DNA of 51,243 nt from Candidatus Aminicenantota bacterium (GTDB lineage: Bacteria > Acidobacteriota > Aminicenantia > Aminicenantales > Aminicenantaceae): contig WVXO01000025.1 in the NCBI GenBank assembly GCA_011773465.1, forward strand, positions 1,450 through 52,692. Direction: 5' to 3'. The position numbers and the translations under genes were made by a program. Positions 36,225 through 43,929 of the stretch are shown piece by piece; position 1 is the stretch's first letter; each line of letters starts with the position of its first letter. A model generated the notes under the pieces. It was not told where the DNA came from. It did no database searches and saw nothing but the letters and a program-made list of their open reading frames with translations.

Positions 36225-38057
36225 ATGAATAACAAAGGAATTTACAACCAAGAAGCCTACAGTAAATTCAAGGAGGAGCTCTCTCGAGCCTTGAAGGGAC
36301 CGAACATCAGACATGTAGACCTCAAATGGCTCGAGCCAAGAGCCAAAGCCACGGGAGTGAAAACAAAATACGGATCCTACGGCTGGCGGTCAGCCATATC
36401 AAGCCGCATTGCTCCGAAAACTGTTTACTTAGGGAGTGAAGCAATCCGCCTTCCCTCTCCCACAGCAGAACAGCAAACTCTCATCGCCAAGGCACCGGGA
36501 GAGCTGGACAAGGTGCTCCATCTTCTGAGAACTCTTCCCTTCTACCACATCCGGAGACAGATGGGAGAAAATGATTCCTACAATCCCATCTGTAACCTTT
36601 ATGTTTCCGAAGCAGACCTTGTGAACTACCGCCTCGGATTCATGTGGGGAAACACCATGTTCAAGCCCGGGAATCGTCCTGGCCCTGAATTCACCATGAT
36701 CCATATTCCGGAAGAGCATCTTCTACGACAGCAAGTTCTCACTCTTCCTGAGGAAAAAATTAATATCGCTCTTGGGACTGATTACATGGGAGAAGACAAA
36801 AAAGGTTTTCTCCGCCAGGCCATGTGGTCTGCTGATGAGCTGGGGATGCTCGGTCTTCACGCCGGAACAAAGATCGTTACAGTCAGAGATTCAAACAATA
36901 AGCTCAGAACCTACGGAGTTTTTCTGTTTGGCCTGACAGCAACAGGAAAATCCACCTGGTCCTGCCACAAGCTTGACCTTGATTATGATAAGGGCGAAAA
37001 GACCTTAGTTACCCAGGATGATATTGTTTTCTTGAAGAATGATGGATCTGCCTTGGGGACAGAAAATAACTTCTTTGTGAAAACAGATGTTGAAAAAGAT
37101 AGCCAGGAAGCGATGTACAACGCTTTAATCGACAAATCTGCGCTGCTTGAAAACGTCATGATCAAGGCCAACGGGGAAGTGGATTTTCTCGATGAAACTC
37201 TTACGGCGAACGGAAGGGCAATCGTGATGCGTGATAAACTCAAGGTCAAGATAAAAGGGAAAACGGTCAGCCTCTCCTCCAAATCCATCAACCTCCCTCC
37301 TCTTGAAAAGCTTGACGGGCTGGTCTTTGCTTTTATCACCCGAAGGAACACGATAATGAGTTTTGCCCAGCAGTTGACCCCAGAACAGGCTGTGCTTGCT
37401 TATCTCTGGGGAGAAAGCACCCACAGCTATGCCAGCCAGCCCCTTAAAGCAGGTGAATCAGTGCGCATCGTCGGAACCGACCCATTCATCGTCGGGCCCA
37501 GGGCTAAAAAAATCAACCGCTTCTATGAAATAATCATGACCCTGGTTAGCAACTACCCCGAAAAACTCAAATTCATGCAGTACAACACAGGGGGAGTCGG
37601 GGAGATCATCGAAACTCATGAAGAAAACGGTCAAAAGAAAAAAAGATTAGTTCGCAAGGTGAGCCGTGTTCCTATCAATCTTATGGCTCAAATCCAGAGA
37701 GGCGATTTAAGGGGAACCAACCACTATGAGAAAGGGCTGCTGGGAACCAAAGAAATAAAGATCTGTGAAGGAAAAGCCCTAGATGAATATGCCCTCCGCA
37801 ACTTCTACTCTGAGGAACAGATTCAGGACTATATCAGAGATTTAGTAGCAGGCAGACGGAAGTTTACAGAGGCAGTTGGCTCAGAAGGGCTCAGAGAAGA
37901 AATCCTTTATGCAGCAGAACGATCCTTTCGCATCGACAAAAGCGGAAAAGAAGAAGAGGAACCTGAACTTGAAAGCCCGGCTGCGGAGGAGAAGCCCATC
38001 ATTTTCAGGGAATCCAAATCCAGACCTCGCCGGGAGAGGTTCTGGCGGTCAAGGTAA
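36225..38057 (+). CDS. Divergent ATP-dependent phosphoenolpyruvate carboxykinase homologue
   Basis: 610 residues against about 530 for PckA. PEPCK features: 'ALGTDYMGEDKKGFLRQAMW' (matching GGTxYxGExKKG), 'GMLGLHAGTKI' (His at the metal site), P-loop GLTATGKST (236-244, PckA GLSGTGKTT), kinase-2 Asp265-Asp266 (PckA GDDEH), 'ALIDKSALLENVMIKANGEVDFLD', and 'LTPEQAVLAYLWGESTHSYA'. The canonical oxaloacetate motif GRSPKDK is not visible; 'GWRSAISSRIAPK' may replace it. The final 35 residues are acidic then strongly basic (RPRRERFWRSR). So: certainly PEPCK superfamily; classical activity is likely but unproven. It sits directly after the aminotransferase fusion gene. Confidence 0.8.
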   Translation: MNNKGIYNQEAYSKFKEELSRALKGPNIRHVDLKWLEPRAKATGVKTKYGSYGWRSAISSRIAPKTVYLGSEAIRLPSPTAEQQTLIAKAPGELDKVLHLLRTLPFYHIRRQMGENDSYNPICNLYVSEADLVNYRLGFMWGNTMFKPGNRPGPEFTMIHIPEEHLLRQQVLTLPEEKINIALGTDYMGEDKKGFLRQAMWSADELGMLGLHAGTKIVTVRDSNNKLRTYGVFLFGLTATGKSTWSCHKLDLDYDKGEKTLVTQDDIVFLKNDGSALGTENNFFVKTDVEKDSQEAMYNALIDKSALLENVMIKANGEVDFLDETLTANGRAIVMRDKLKVKIKGKTVSLSSKSINLPPLEKLDGLVFAFITRRNTIMSFAQQLTPEQAVLAYLWGESTHSYASQPLKAGESVRIVGTDPFIVGPRAKKINRFYEIIMTLVSNYPEKLKFMQYNTGGVGEIIETHEENGQKKKRLVRKVSRVPINLMAQIQRGDLRGTNHYEKGLLGTKEIKICEGKALDEYALRNFYSEEQIQDYIRDLVAGRRKFTEAVGSEGLREEILYAAERSFRIDKSGKEEEEPELESPAAEEKPIIFRESKSRPRRERFWRSR

Positions 38058-38063
38058 AGAGCT

Positions 38064-38624
38064 TTATCCCAACCTTTTCTCTATTTCCTCGGCTAAAAGA
38101 TGAAGGAGAAGAAGATGAACCTCCTGAATTCTGGGAGTGCTCCCTGAAGGCACATCAAGGAGATAATCAACGCAAGAGCTGAGCTTGCCTCCTCCCTTTC
38201 CGGTGAAGGCAACGGTGAGCAATCCTCTCTCCTTAGCAACTCTCATAGCTTCTATCACATTGGGTGAGTTTCCACTTGTGGAAAGACCTAGGACAACATC
38301 CTCCTTATCCCCAAGAGCTTCTATCTGGCGGCTGAAGACATAGTCGTAAGATATATCATTGGCGATAGACGTAAGGGAAGAAGTGTCTGTGGTCAAGGAT
38401 ATCGCTCGAATAGGCGCCCTTTCCTTTAGGAATTTATTCACAAGCTCCGCCGCAAAATGTTGAGCCTGGGCAGCGCTTCCGCCGTTGCCAAAAATTAGAA
38501 TCTTATGGCCGGCTCTTAGCCTTTCGTCTGAGAGGCTCACAACTTTCTGGAAAAGATCAGCCTTGGTTTCAAAAAAATCCTCGGCAATATGTCGCCAGTC
38601 CTCGATAACATTTTTATAATCCAT
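38064..38624 (-). CDS. gmhA: Phosphoheptose isomerase (SIS domain)
   Basis: Converts sedoheptulose-7-phosphate to D-glycero-D-manno-heptose-7-phosphate for the LPS core. 186 residues with a single SIS domain: 'ILIFGNGGSAAQAQHFAAELVNKF' (GNGGSAAxAQHxAAE), 'ISLTTDTSSLTSIANDISYDYVFSRQIEAL', 'GLSTSGNSPNVIEA', and C-terminal 'QEVHLLLLHLLAEEIE' with the conserved QExH. All are characteristic of GmhA rather than of DiaA or sugar isomerases. A GGAGGG ribosome site precedes the ATG. It is 39 nt downstream of plsC on the same strand and ends 6 nt from the convergent PEPCK-like gene. Confidence 0.92.
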   Translation of the reverse strand: MDYKNVIEDWRHIAEDFFETKADLFQKVVSLSDERLRAGHKILIFGNGGSAAQAQHFAAELVNKFLKERAPIRAISLTTDTSSLTSIANDISYDYVFSRQIEALGDKEDVVLGLSTSGNSPNVIEAMRVAKERGLLTVAFTGKGGGKLSSCVDYLLDVPSGSTPRIQEVHLLLLHLLAEEIEKRLG

Positions 38625-38663
38625 CTTCCCTCCTCGCTAGAAAATAAAGTTTCTTGAATATTT

Positions 38664-39359
38664 TCAATCTAATCCACTCTGTATGACGTTTCTGACTTTG
38701 CCTATAAGTCGGGAGAGGTTGCTCTCGTCGAACCCCTCTACAGAAACGGGAGAATGAAATATCACCCTCACTTTTCCTTTCTTGGCAAAAAAAGAACCCT
38801 TAGGCATGAGTGCGTAGGTGCCTTTTATGCTCACAGGAAATATGGGAACCTGGCTGTTGACCGCCAGGAAGAATCCTCCTCGTTTGAACGGCTGAAGTTT
38901 TCCGTCCCGACTCCTTGTGCCTTCGGGAAAAATCAGGAAAGAAAAGCCCTTCTCTTTTATCATGCGAGTGGCTCGATCTATGCTCTTTTTCCCTCCTTTT
39001 AAGCCTTTTCGATCAACAGAAACGAAATCCACCTGCCTCATCGCCAAGCCGATTATAGGGATCCTGAAAGCTTCTTTTTTCAGGAGAACTCTAACAAATT
39101 GAGGAATGAGCATAAAAAGCAGAGGCCCGTCGATTAAACTCAGATGGTTGGCCATGAAAACATAGGACATTCTTTTATCTATCCTCTCGATTCCGGAAGC
39201 ATCAAGGCGAATCCCCAATATTTTCGGCCCTGCCCACAAAGCCCACTTACCAATCAAGATTATAGGCTGAGCAAACTTTATCGGGTAGCAGAAAAGAAGA
39301 ACGGGGATGAGAAGAATCGTCAGAAAAATATAAATGAGCAAAAGGACAATTGTTCGCAT
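38664..39359 (-). CDS. plsC: 1-acyl-sn-glycerol-3-phosphate acyltransferase
   Basis: Acylates lysophosphatidic acid to phosphatidic acid in the inner membrane. 231 residues: N-terminal membrane helix ('TIVLLLIYIFLTILLIPVLLFCY'), acyltransferase block I 'MANHLSLIDGPLLF' (NHxSxxD), block III 'FLIFPEGTRSRDGKLQPFKRGGFFLA', and block IV 'IFPVSIKGTYALMP'. These are the standard PlsC motifs. Transcribed with gmhA from an extended -10 promoter immediately upstream. Confidence 0.93.
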   Translation of the reverse strand: MRTIVLLLIYIFLTILLIPVLLFCYPIKFAQPIILIGKWALWAGPKILGIRLDASGIERIDKRMSYVFMANHLSLIDGPLLFMLIPQFVRVLLKKEAFRIPIIGLAMRQVDFVSVDRKGLKGGKKSIDRATRMIKEKGFSFLIFPEGTRSRDGKLQPFKRGGFFLAVNSQVPIFPVSIKGTYALMPKGSFFAKKGKVRVIFHSPVSVEGFDESNLSRLIGKVRNVIQSGLD

Positions 39360-39373
39360 TCCTAGTTGAGGAG

Positions 39374-39382
39374 ATTATAGCA
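39374..39382 (-). promoter_or_regulatory. Extended -10 promoter for plsC-gmhA
   Basis: On the minus strand, TGC-TATAAT, a perfect extended -10 element. It lies 14 nt before the plsC ATG, giving a leader of about 8 nt; AGGA abuts the start. No good -35 is present, as is common for extended -10 promoters. Confidence 0.65.
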
Positions 39383-39423
39383 TAAGTCTTTGAAGAAATG
39401 GAAAGAGGTGATCAGTCAGGCAT

Positions 39424-39621
39424 GGGATCAGGCCTTATCCGGGGTCAGGCCTTGTCCCCTAGAATGTTATACACGCAAGAGGCAAGAGAAGATCTCTTGT
39501 TTACGTCAAGGCCTGACCCCATATTGGCAAGTATGCACGAGAAGATCTCTTCTCGATGGCAAGGCCTGAACCCATATGGGCGGCACTAAAATATCTTTTC
39601 CCCCTCACAAGGCCTGAAACC
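39424..39621. repeat. Cluster of GGGGTCAGGCCTTG-type REP repeats
   Basis: Five copies of one 14-nt motif in 200 bp: forward at 39424 (GGGATCAGGCCTTA) and 39441-39454 (GGGGTCAGGCCTTG), and inverted at 39507-39520 (CAAGGCCTGACCCC), 39560-39573 and 39608-39621. Between them AGAAGATCTCTT occurs twice. This fills most of the 313-bp gap between plsC and the second pilin, where I see no gene. The motif and head-to-tail plus inverted arrangement match REPs mobilised by RAYT (Y1) transposases in other bacteria. Confidence 0.75.
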
Positions 39622-39672
39622 AGGCAACACGTTAGGAAATGTGCAGCCCTGCATAGTAAAAATTTATTTTAA

Positions 39673-40230
39673 TCATGAACCGCGAAACAATATTCGCGGA
39701 GCATGAAGCCAAGATCCGTTCAAATTTATCAAATCATTGTCGAAATCCGCAACAGAGTTTATCCGGTACAGGCCGGCTGCAGGATTATCGGCCTGGTAAA
39801 TAAAGCTTTCATCGCCGCCATCTTCCCCGTCTCTTCCTAAGGAAACAATTAAAAAGTCTTCGTCGCCTATATCTTCTGCAGGAATACTGTAAACCGAGGC
39901 TACAGCTGTGCCTGTATAAACTCGAAAAGGATTTCCCCATTGATCATTTATAGGGCAAATCCTTAAAAACATTGGAGAGATAGAACTTATGAAATTGCCG
40001 CTAGCTTGAAGAACACCAGATTGATTTCCAGAATCAGGAGCGTATCCAACCGTAGCCACATAATCTGCACAGGCAGTGGCTAGATGGACAATTTGCTTCA
40101 TAGTTTCTTTCTGCTTAGCTTTCTGTATGGCGACTATGGCATTGGGGATGACAATCGTCGAGAGGATACCAACGACAGCCACAGCGATGAGCAATTCGAC
40201 CAAGGTGAAACCCCTTGCTTTTTTCAACAT
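39673..40230 (-). CDS. Type IV pilin-like protein 2 (GspG/PulG-like)
   Basis: 185 residues. Class III prepilin leader MLKKARG cut before FTLVELLIAVAVVGILSTIVIPNA, with Glu5 of the mature form. The globular part has 'CPINDQWGNPFRVYTG', 'FLIVSLGRDGEDGGDE' and 'FDNDLINLNGSW', resembling the calcium-binding C-terminus of GspG (DxWGNPY...SxGxDGxxGG). It is 40-45% similar by eye to the next pilin, so the pair probably arose by tandem duplication. It lies beyond the terminator that follows pilin 1 and its ribosome site is weak, so it is probably expressed at a lower level or separately. Confidence 0.88.
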   Translation of the reverse strand: MLKKARGFTLVELLIAVAVVGILSTIVIPNAIVAIQKAKQKETMKQIVHLATACADYVATVGYAPDSGNQSGVLQASGNFISSISPMFLRICPINDQWGNPFRVYTGTAVASVYSIPAEDIGDEDFLIVSLGRDGEDGGDESFIYQADNPAAGLYRINSVADFDNDLINLNGSWLHAPRILFRGS

Positions 40231-40294
40231 TCGAATTCTCTTTTTAGGTTGAATCCGGAAATAGAATTACACTAAATTTAGTTACTTAATAAAA

Positions 40295-40332
40295 GAAGAG
40301 GGCGATACACTGCATGATGTATCGCCCTCTTC
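40295..40332 (-). terminator. Strong Rho-independent terminator after pilin 1
   Basis: A perfect 15-bp stem (GAAGAGGGCGATACA at 40295-40309 with its complement at 40318-40332), 8-nt loop, and on the minus strand TTTTATT right after the stem. It starts 38 nt after the pilin 1 stop. The best terminator in the window, as expected after a highly transcribed gene. Confidence 0.88.
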
Positions 40333-40370
40333 CAAGTTTGGTAAGTACTTTAGCGCGTGCTCGCTTGAAA

Positions 40371-40904
40371 TTAGGTGCCTGTTGCAGCAGTCCTAGGCGC
40401 ACGAATCCAGGAACCATTCCACATGACTAAATCACGGTTGAAATGGTCTGCTTGGCTGACTACAAACAATCCAAGTTCTGGGTCATTTGGATCGAACGAA
40501 AAAGCTTCTAGTGCTTTGCCGCGTCCATAAGAAGCAATTAGGAAATCATCCCCAGCGGCTCCAGTGACTCCATAATTTCCATTTACATCGGTACCGCAGT
40601 AAGCATAAAAATTATTGCCCCACTGGTCATTAATAGGGAGAACCTTGATATAGAACGGAGAAAGCGCATCGTAGAAGGCAGCGGTGGCGTCGTAAGTACC
40701 AGCTTGTACTGGAGTGATTCCGTTATCGGTAACATAATCTGTAACAGCTGTGGAAATGACGGTGATATCTTTCATGGTACTTTTCTGCTTGGCTTTCTGA
40801 ATGGCGGTAATAGCGTTGGGGATAAGAAGGGCTGCAAGAATTCCGAGGATAGCAACAACTATGAGCAGCTCGATCAGCGTAAAACCTCTAATTCTATTTA
40901 ACAT
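40371..40904 (-). CDS. pilA: Major type IV pilin (GspG/PulG-like C-terminus)
   Basis: 177 residues. Prepilin leader MLNRIRG then FTLIELLIVVAILGILAALLIPNA, with Glu5. The C-terminal region keeps 'PINDQWGNNFYAYCG', 'FLIASYGRGKALE' and 'FNRDLVMWNGSW'. It is probably the main fibre subunit because it alone follows the sigma-54 promoter at 40993-41008, has a strong AAAGGAGG ribosome site and is closed by a strong terminator. The fold features are those of type II secretion major pseudopilin, but the neighbours are PilB, PilT and PilC, so a type IV pilus role is favoured. The GGDG-like calcium loop of pilin 2 is degraded here (YGRGKALE). Confidence 0.9.
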   Translation of the reverse strand: MLNRIRGFTLIELLIVVAILGILAALLIPNAITAIQKAKQKSTMKDITVISTAVTDYVTDNGITPVQAGTYDATAAFYDALSPFYIKVLPINDQWGNNFYAYCGTDVNGNYGVTGAAGDDFLIASYGRGKALEAFSFDPNDPELGLFVVSQADHFNRDLVMWNGSWIRAPRTAATGT

Positions 40905-40992
40905 TTAAAACCTCCTTTACTCTGGTGACTTTGTTGTTTTAGTCTTCCAGAAAATGTTAAATTCGACATTATTTCATGTGCAATCTTTATTT

Positions 40993-41008
40993 AGCAATTT
41001 CTGTGCCA
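40993..41008 (-). promoter_or_regulatory. Sigma-54 promoter for the main pilin
   Basis: On the minus strand TGGCAC-AGAAA-TTGCT, a perfect match to the RpoN consensus (GG at -24, GC at -12, correct 10-bp phasing). The predicted start is near 40983, giving a leader of about 80 nt before the pilin ATG. The NtrC-type regulator gene pilR lies just upstream. Confidence 0.9.
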
Positions 41009-41077
41009 AATTAAAAATATTTAACTTTTTGAAAATAAATAAGTTATATTATAAGCTTAAGTTTTTCAGATCCAAAA

Positions 41078-41113
41078 TGACATCTTTTGTTCTATATATG
41101 ACAAAATATGTCA
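41078..41113 (-). promoter_or_regulatory. Probable PilR upstream activator sites
   Basis: Three TGTCA half-sites: 41078-41082, and a perfect inverted pair TGACA-AAATA-TGTCA at 41099-41113. They lie about 70-105 bp upstream of the -24 box, the usual place for enhancer sites of sigma-54 activators. Known PilR sites in Pseudomonas contain TGTC cores, which agrees. Confidence 0.65.
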
Positions 41114-41166
41114 TTTTTCAAGCAAAATTTCTTTATCTCCTTTAGTTTTCATTATTATGGGTTTTT

Positions 41167-42534
41167 TCAGGAAGATTTTAAGCCGTATTTATCGATGAGG
41201 TACCTTAATGTGCGGTAGCTGACTCCAAGAAGAGAAGCTGTTTCCTTAAGGTTTCCGTTTGCAGCCTGGCGAGCCTCTCTGATATAGCCTATGGCAACTT
41301 TATCAAGGTGTGAATTGAGGCTAAAATCCTGCTGAAAAAGGAGATTGGATTCTGGCTTTTTATGAGGTTTTAAAAGTTCCTCAGGAAGGCTCTCTTCTGT
41401 TATTGTCCCCCTGTCCTCGATAGCCACGATTCTTTCTATTATGTTCTCAAGCTCCCTGACATTTCCTGGCCAAGGATAGGATTCGAAAATATTCATCACT
41501 TCGGGAACAATCCTCTTTAACTTTTTTCCCATCTTCTGGCAGTACTTCTTGAGGAAATGATTGACAAGGAGCGGCAAATCTTCTTTTTTCTCTCTCAAAG
41601 GGGGCATTTCAAAAGAAATGACATTCAGGCGGTAAAAGAGGTCCTCCCTGAATTTCTCTTCCTCGATTCTCTTCTTTAAATTCTGATTAGTAGCAGCCAT
41701 AATCCGGACATCAACTGGAATTTCCTCAGTCCCTCCCACTCTTCTTATTTTTTTATCCTGGATAGCCCCGAGGAGCTTCACCTGAGTCCAAGGAGACATC
41801 TCTCCCACCTCGTCTAAAAACAAAACTCCTTTCTCTGCTACTTCAAACATACCTTTTTTATTAGCCACTGCACCTGTAAAAGAACCTTTCACATGCCCGA
41901 AAAGCTCGCTCTCCAGCAGGTTTTCAGGGAGAGCGCCACAGTTTAGGGAAATAAACGGGTTTTCCCAGCGGCGGCTGAGAAGATGAACTGCTCTGGCAGC
42001 CATTTCTTTTCCCGTGCCGCTTTCTCCAGTTACAAGAACAGTGGAATCTGTTGCTGCCACCTTTTCAATCAGGCTGTATATCTCTTTCATTTTCTTGCTC
42101 TTTCCCACCATGTTCTTGAAACTGTATTTCTCTTTAAGTTCCTTTTTAAGAAGAACATTCTCTTCTTTAAGCTTTATCTTTTCCAGTCCTTGAGAAACAA
42201 TGATTTTCAGCTCTTCCACGTCAAAGGGCTTCACTACATAATCTATGGCCCCTGCTTTAAAAGCCTCCACCGCCTGCTTGATCGTCCCGTAAGCTGTTAT
42301 CATGACGACAGGAATTCCGGGTTTTTTCTCTTTTATTTTTCGGAGAAGTTCTATCCCGCTTATCTGGGGGAGCCTTATATCGGAGAGGATAAGGTCAAAA
42401 TCTTCTTCGTCTATCAGTTCAAGGGCTTTTTGAGCAGAAAGGGATTTCTTTACTCTATAGCCTTCCTTTTTAAAGACTACGTTGAGCATATCAAGAACGC
42501 TCTTCTCATCGTCTATTATGAGTATTTTTTCCAT
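41167..42534 (-). CDS. pilR: Sigma-54-dependent response regulator PilR
   Basis: 455 residues in NtrC order: receiver domain (acidic pocket 'IIDDEKSV', phospho-Asp in 'LILSDIRLPQ', Lys in 'YVVKPFD'), AAA+ domain with Walker A GESGTGKE, the sigma-54 contact loop GSFTGA (variant of GAFTGA), 'GVLFLDEVGEM' Walker B and 'PWPGNVRELENIIER', then a Fis-type helix-turn-helix ('NLKETASLLGVSYRTLRYLIDKYGL'). It should bind the sites at 41078-41113 and activate the pilin promoter. It overlaps pilS by 29 nt. Confidence 0.93.
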   Translation of the reverse strand: MEKILIIDDEKSVLDMLNVVFKKEGYRVKKSLSAQKALELIDEEDFDLILSDIRLPQISGIELLRKIKEKKPGIPVVMITAYGTIKQAVEAFKAGAIDYVVKPFDVEELKIIVSQGLEKIKLKEENVLLKKELKEKYSFKNMVGKSKKMKEIYSLIEKVAATDSTVLVTGESGTGKEMAARAVHLLSRRWENPFISLNCGALPENLLESELFGHVKGSFTGAVANKKGMFEVAEKGVLFLDEVGEMSPWTQVKLLGAIQDKKIRRVGGTEEIPVDVRIMAATNQNLKKRIEEEKFREDLFYRLNVISFEMPPLREKKEDLPLLVNHFLKKYCQKMGKKLKRIVPEVMNIFESYPWPGNVRELENIIERIVAIEDRGTITEESLPEELLKPHKKPESNLLFQQDFSLNSHLDKVAIGYIREARQAANGNLKETASLLGVSYRTLRYLIDKYGLKSS

Positions 42535-43855
42535 TTTTCTTTTTCTTTACACTTTTCAGTACTTTTTGATTTCCGGGTCCCTCGAGGGGAAGAGTTATAA
42601 CAACCTCTGTTCCTTTATTAAGCTCAGAGTCAATCCTGATTTCTCCTTTATAACCGTCCACAATGCGGTGAACAACAGCCATTCCTATTCCCTGTCCATC
42701 CTCGAAACCAGAATAGAAAGGTTCAAAAATCCTTTCTTTTTCTTCTTCGGTCATGCCCTTCCCGGTATCGGCAACCTTTAACTGGATTCTATCCTTTTTC
42801 TCCTGATTAAAATCTACAGTCAACGTTCCTCCATCGGGCATGGCTCTGAGGGAATTCTTAATGATATTCCAGAAGAGCTGCTTGAACTGGCTACCGTTTC
42901 CAAAATATCGAACATTGACTGATTTAAAATTTCCCTCAACCCTAAAGTCACCGTTCAGCTCGCCACTACTTTGGAGCAGGACTATGGTTTCTTCCAGAAT
43001 AGCTGAGAGGTCGAGAGAGGAAAAGACTTGTTTGACAGGGGAAGCTAAATGCAGGAATTGCTCAATGGATCGAGAAACTCTCTCTGATTCCCTGACAATG
43101 ATATCCATCAGATCTTTTTGCTCCCCGCGCAGGCCTGACTCGTCTTTAAGAACTTGAACAGAGCCTGAGATTGCTGCGAGGGGATTCCGGATTTCATGAG
43201 CCAGGTGGGCGGAGACCTCTCCAGCCACTGCCAGTCGTTTTTTTACTTCAAGCTCTTTTTGAATCAGGCGAAGCTGGTCCCTTGTTTTCTTTAAACTCCC
43301 GGTTAAGTAATTCATTAAAAAAGCCACGAGGAAAAAAGCACTCCAGGCAATAAAAATATTGTTTATAACAAGACCCAGAGAAATCTCCAGAGTTTCCTCG
43401 GGAGCAAAAGAAGGGATTATTCTCCGATACATTAAAACCCCAAGATAACCGAAAAAGATGGCAGAGAGAGCAGCCGTCAGATATGCAGAACGCTTTGAGA
43501 GGACGATGCTGGCTGCAATTATTTCAAAAATATAAAGGAAGTAAAAAGACCCTTGTAATCCTCCAGAGATATAGACAAGGGCTGTAATCAAAAGGAGATC
43601 GAAAAATATTTGAAAGTAGACCTGGGTTTTGAGATATTTTCCCCAGAGATAAAAAATAAAATAGATGAAAGAGAGAATATAGAATAAGAGGACTAAGTAG
43701 TAAAAGGGATTAAGCGGTAGAAAGACTGATGTGCTGTACTGGATTATGACGGCTGAAACCACAAGGGATGTGACTATGATTAAACGAAGAAGGATTAGCC
43801 ATAAGATGTATTTTTTTTTTGTATCTATCTCCTCAGTTTCCTGTCTTTTTTGCAT
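42506..43855 (-). CDS. pilS: Sensor histidine kinase PilS
   Basis: 449 residues: six N-terminal membrane helices (to about residue 185), a short helical linker, HisKA with 'VSAHLAHEIRNPLAAISGSVQVLKDE' (phospho-His in HEIRNP, near 221), and HATPase with N box 'FKQLFWNIIKNSLRAMPDGG', G1 'VADTGKGM' and G2 'GIGMAVVHRIVDGY'. The six-helix sensor without a large periplasmic domain is that of PilS, which senses pilin levels in the membrane in Pseudomonas. Partner of the overlapping pilR. Confidence 0.92.
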   Translation of the reverse strand: MQKRQETEEIDTKKKYILWLILLRLIIVTSLVVSAVIIQYSTSVFLPLNPFYYLVLLFYILSFIYFIFYLWGKYLKTQVYFQIFFDLLLITALVYISGGLQGSFYFLYIFEIIAASIVLSKRSAYLTAALSAIFFGYLGVLMYRRIIPSFAPEETLEISLGLVINNIFIAWSAFFLVAFLMNYLTGSLKKTRDQLRLIQKELEVKKRLAVAGEVSAHLAHEIRNPLAAISGSVQVLKDESGLRGEQKDLMDIIVRESERVSRSIEQFLHLASPVKQVFSSLDLSAILEETIVLLQSSGELNGDFRVEGNFKSVNVRYFGNGSQFKQLFWNIIKNSLRAMPDGGTLTVDFNQEKKDRIQLKVADTGKGMTEEEKERIFEPFYSGFEDGQGIGMAVVHRIVDGYKGEIRIDSELNKGTEVVITLPLEGPGNQKVLKSVKKKKNGKNTHNRR

Positions 43856-43929
43856 TTTGTGTATTCTTCTGGTTTCTTTTACATCTCCTAGCTTGAAAAA
43901 ATTATTTTTCTCTCTTGTTTCTCTTTGGC

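Noticed and set aside
39424-39621. CRISPR array
   Set aside because: Repeats are 14 nt, occur in both orientations and are irregularly spaced; no cas genes.
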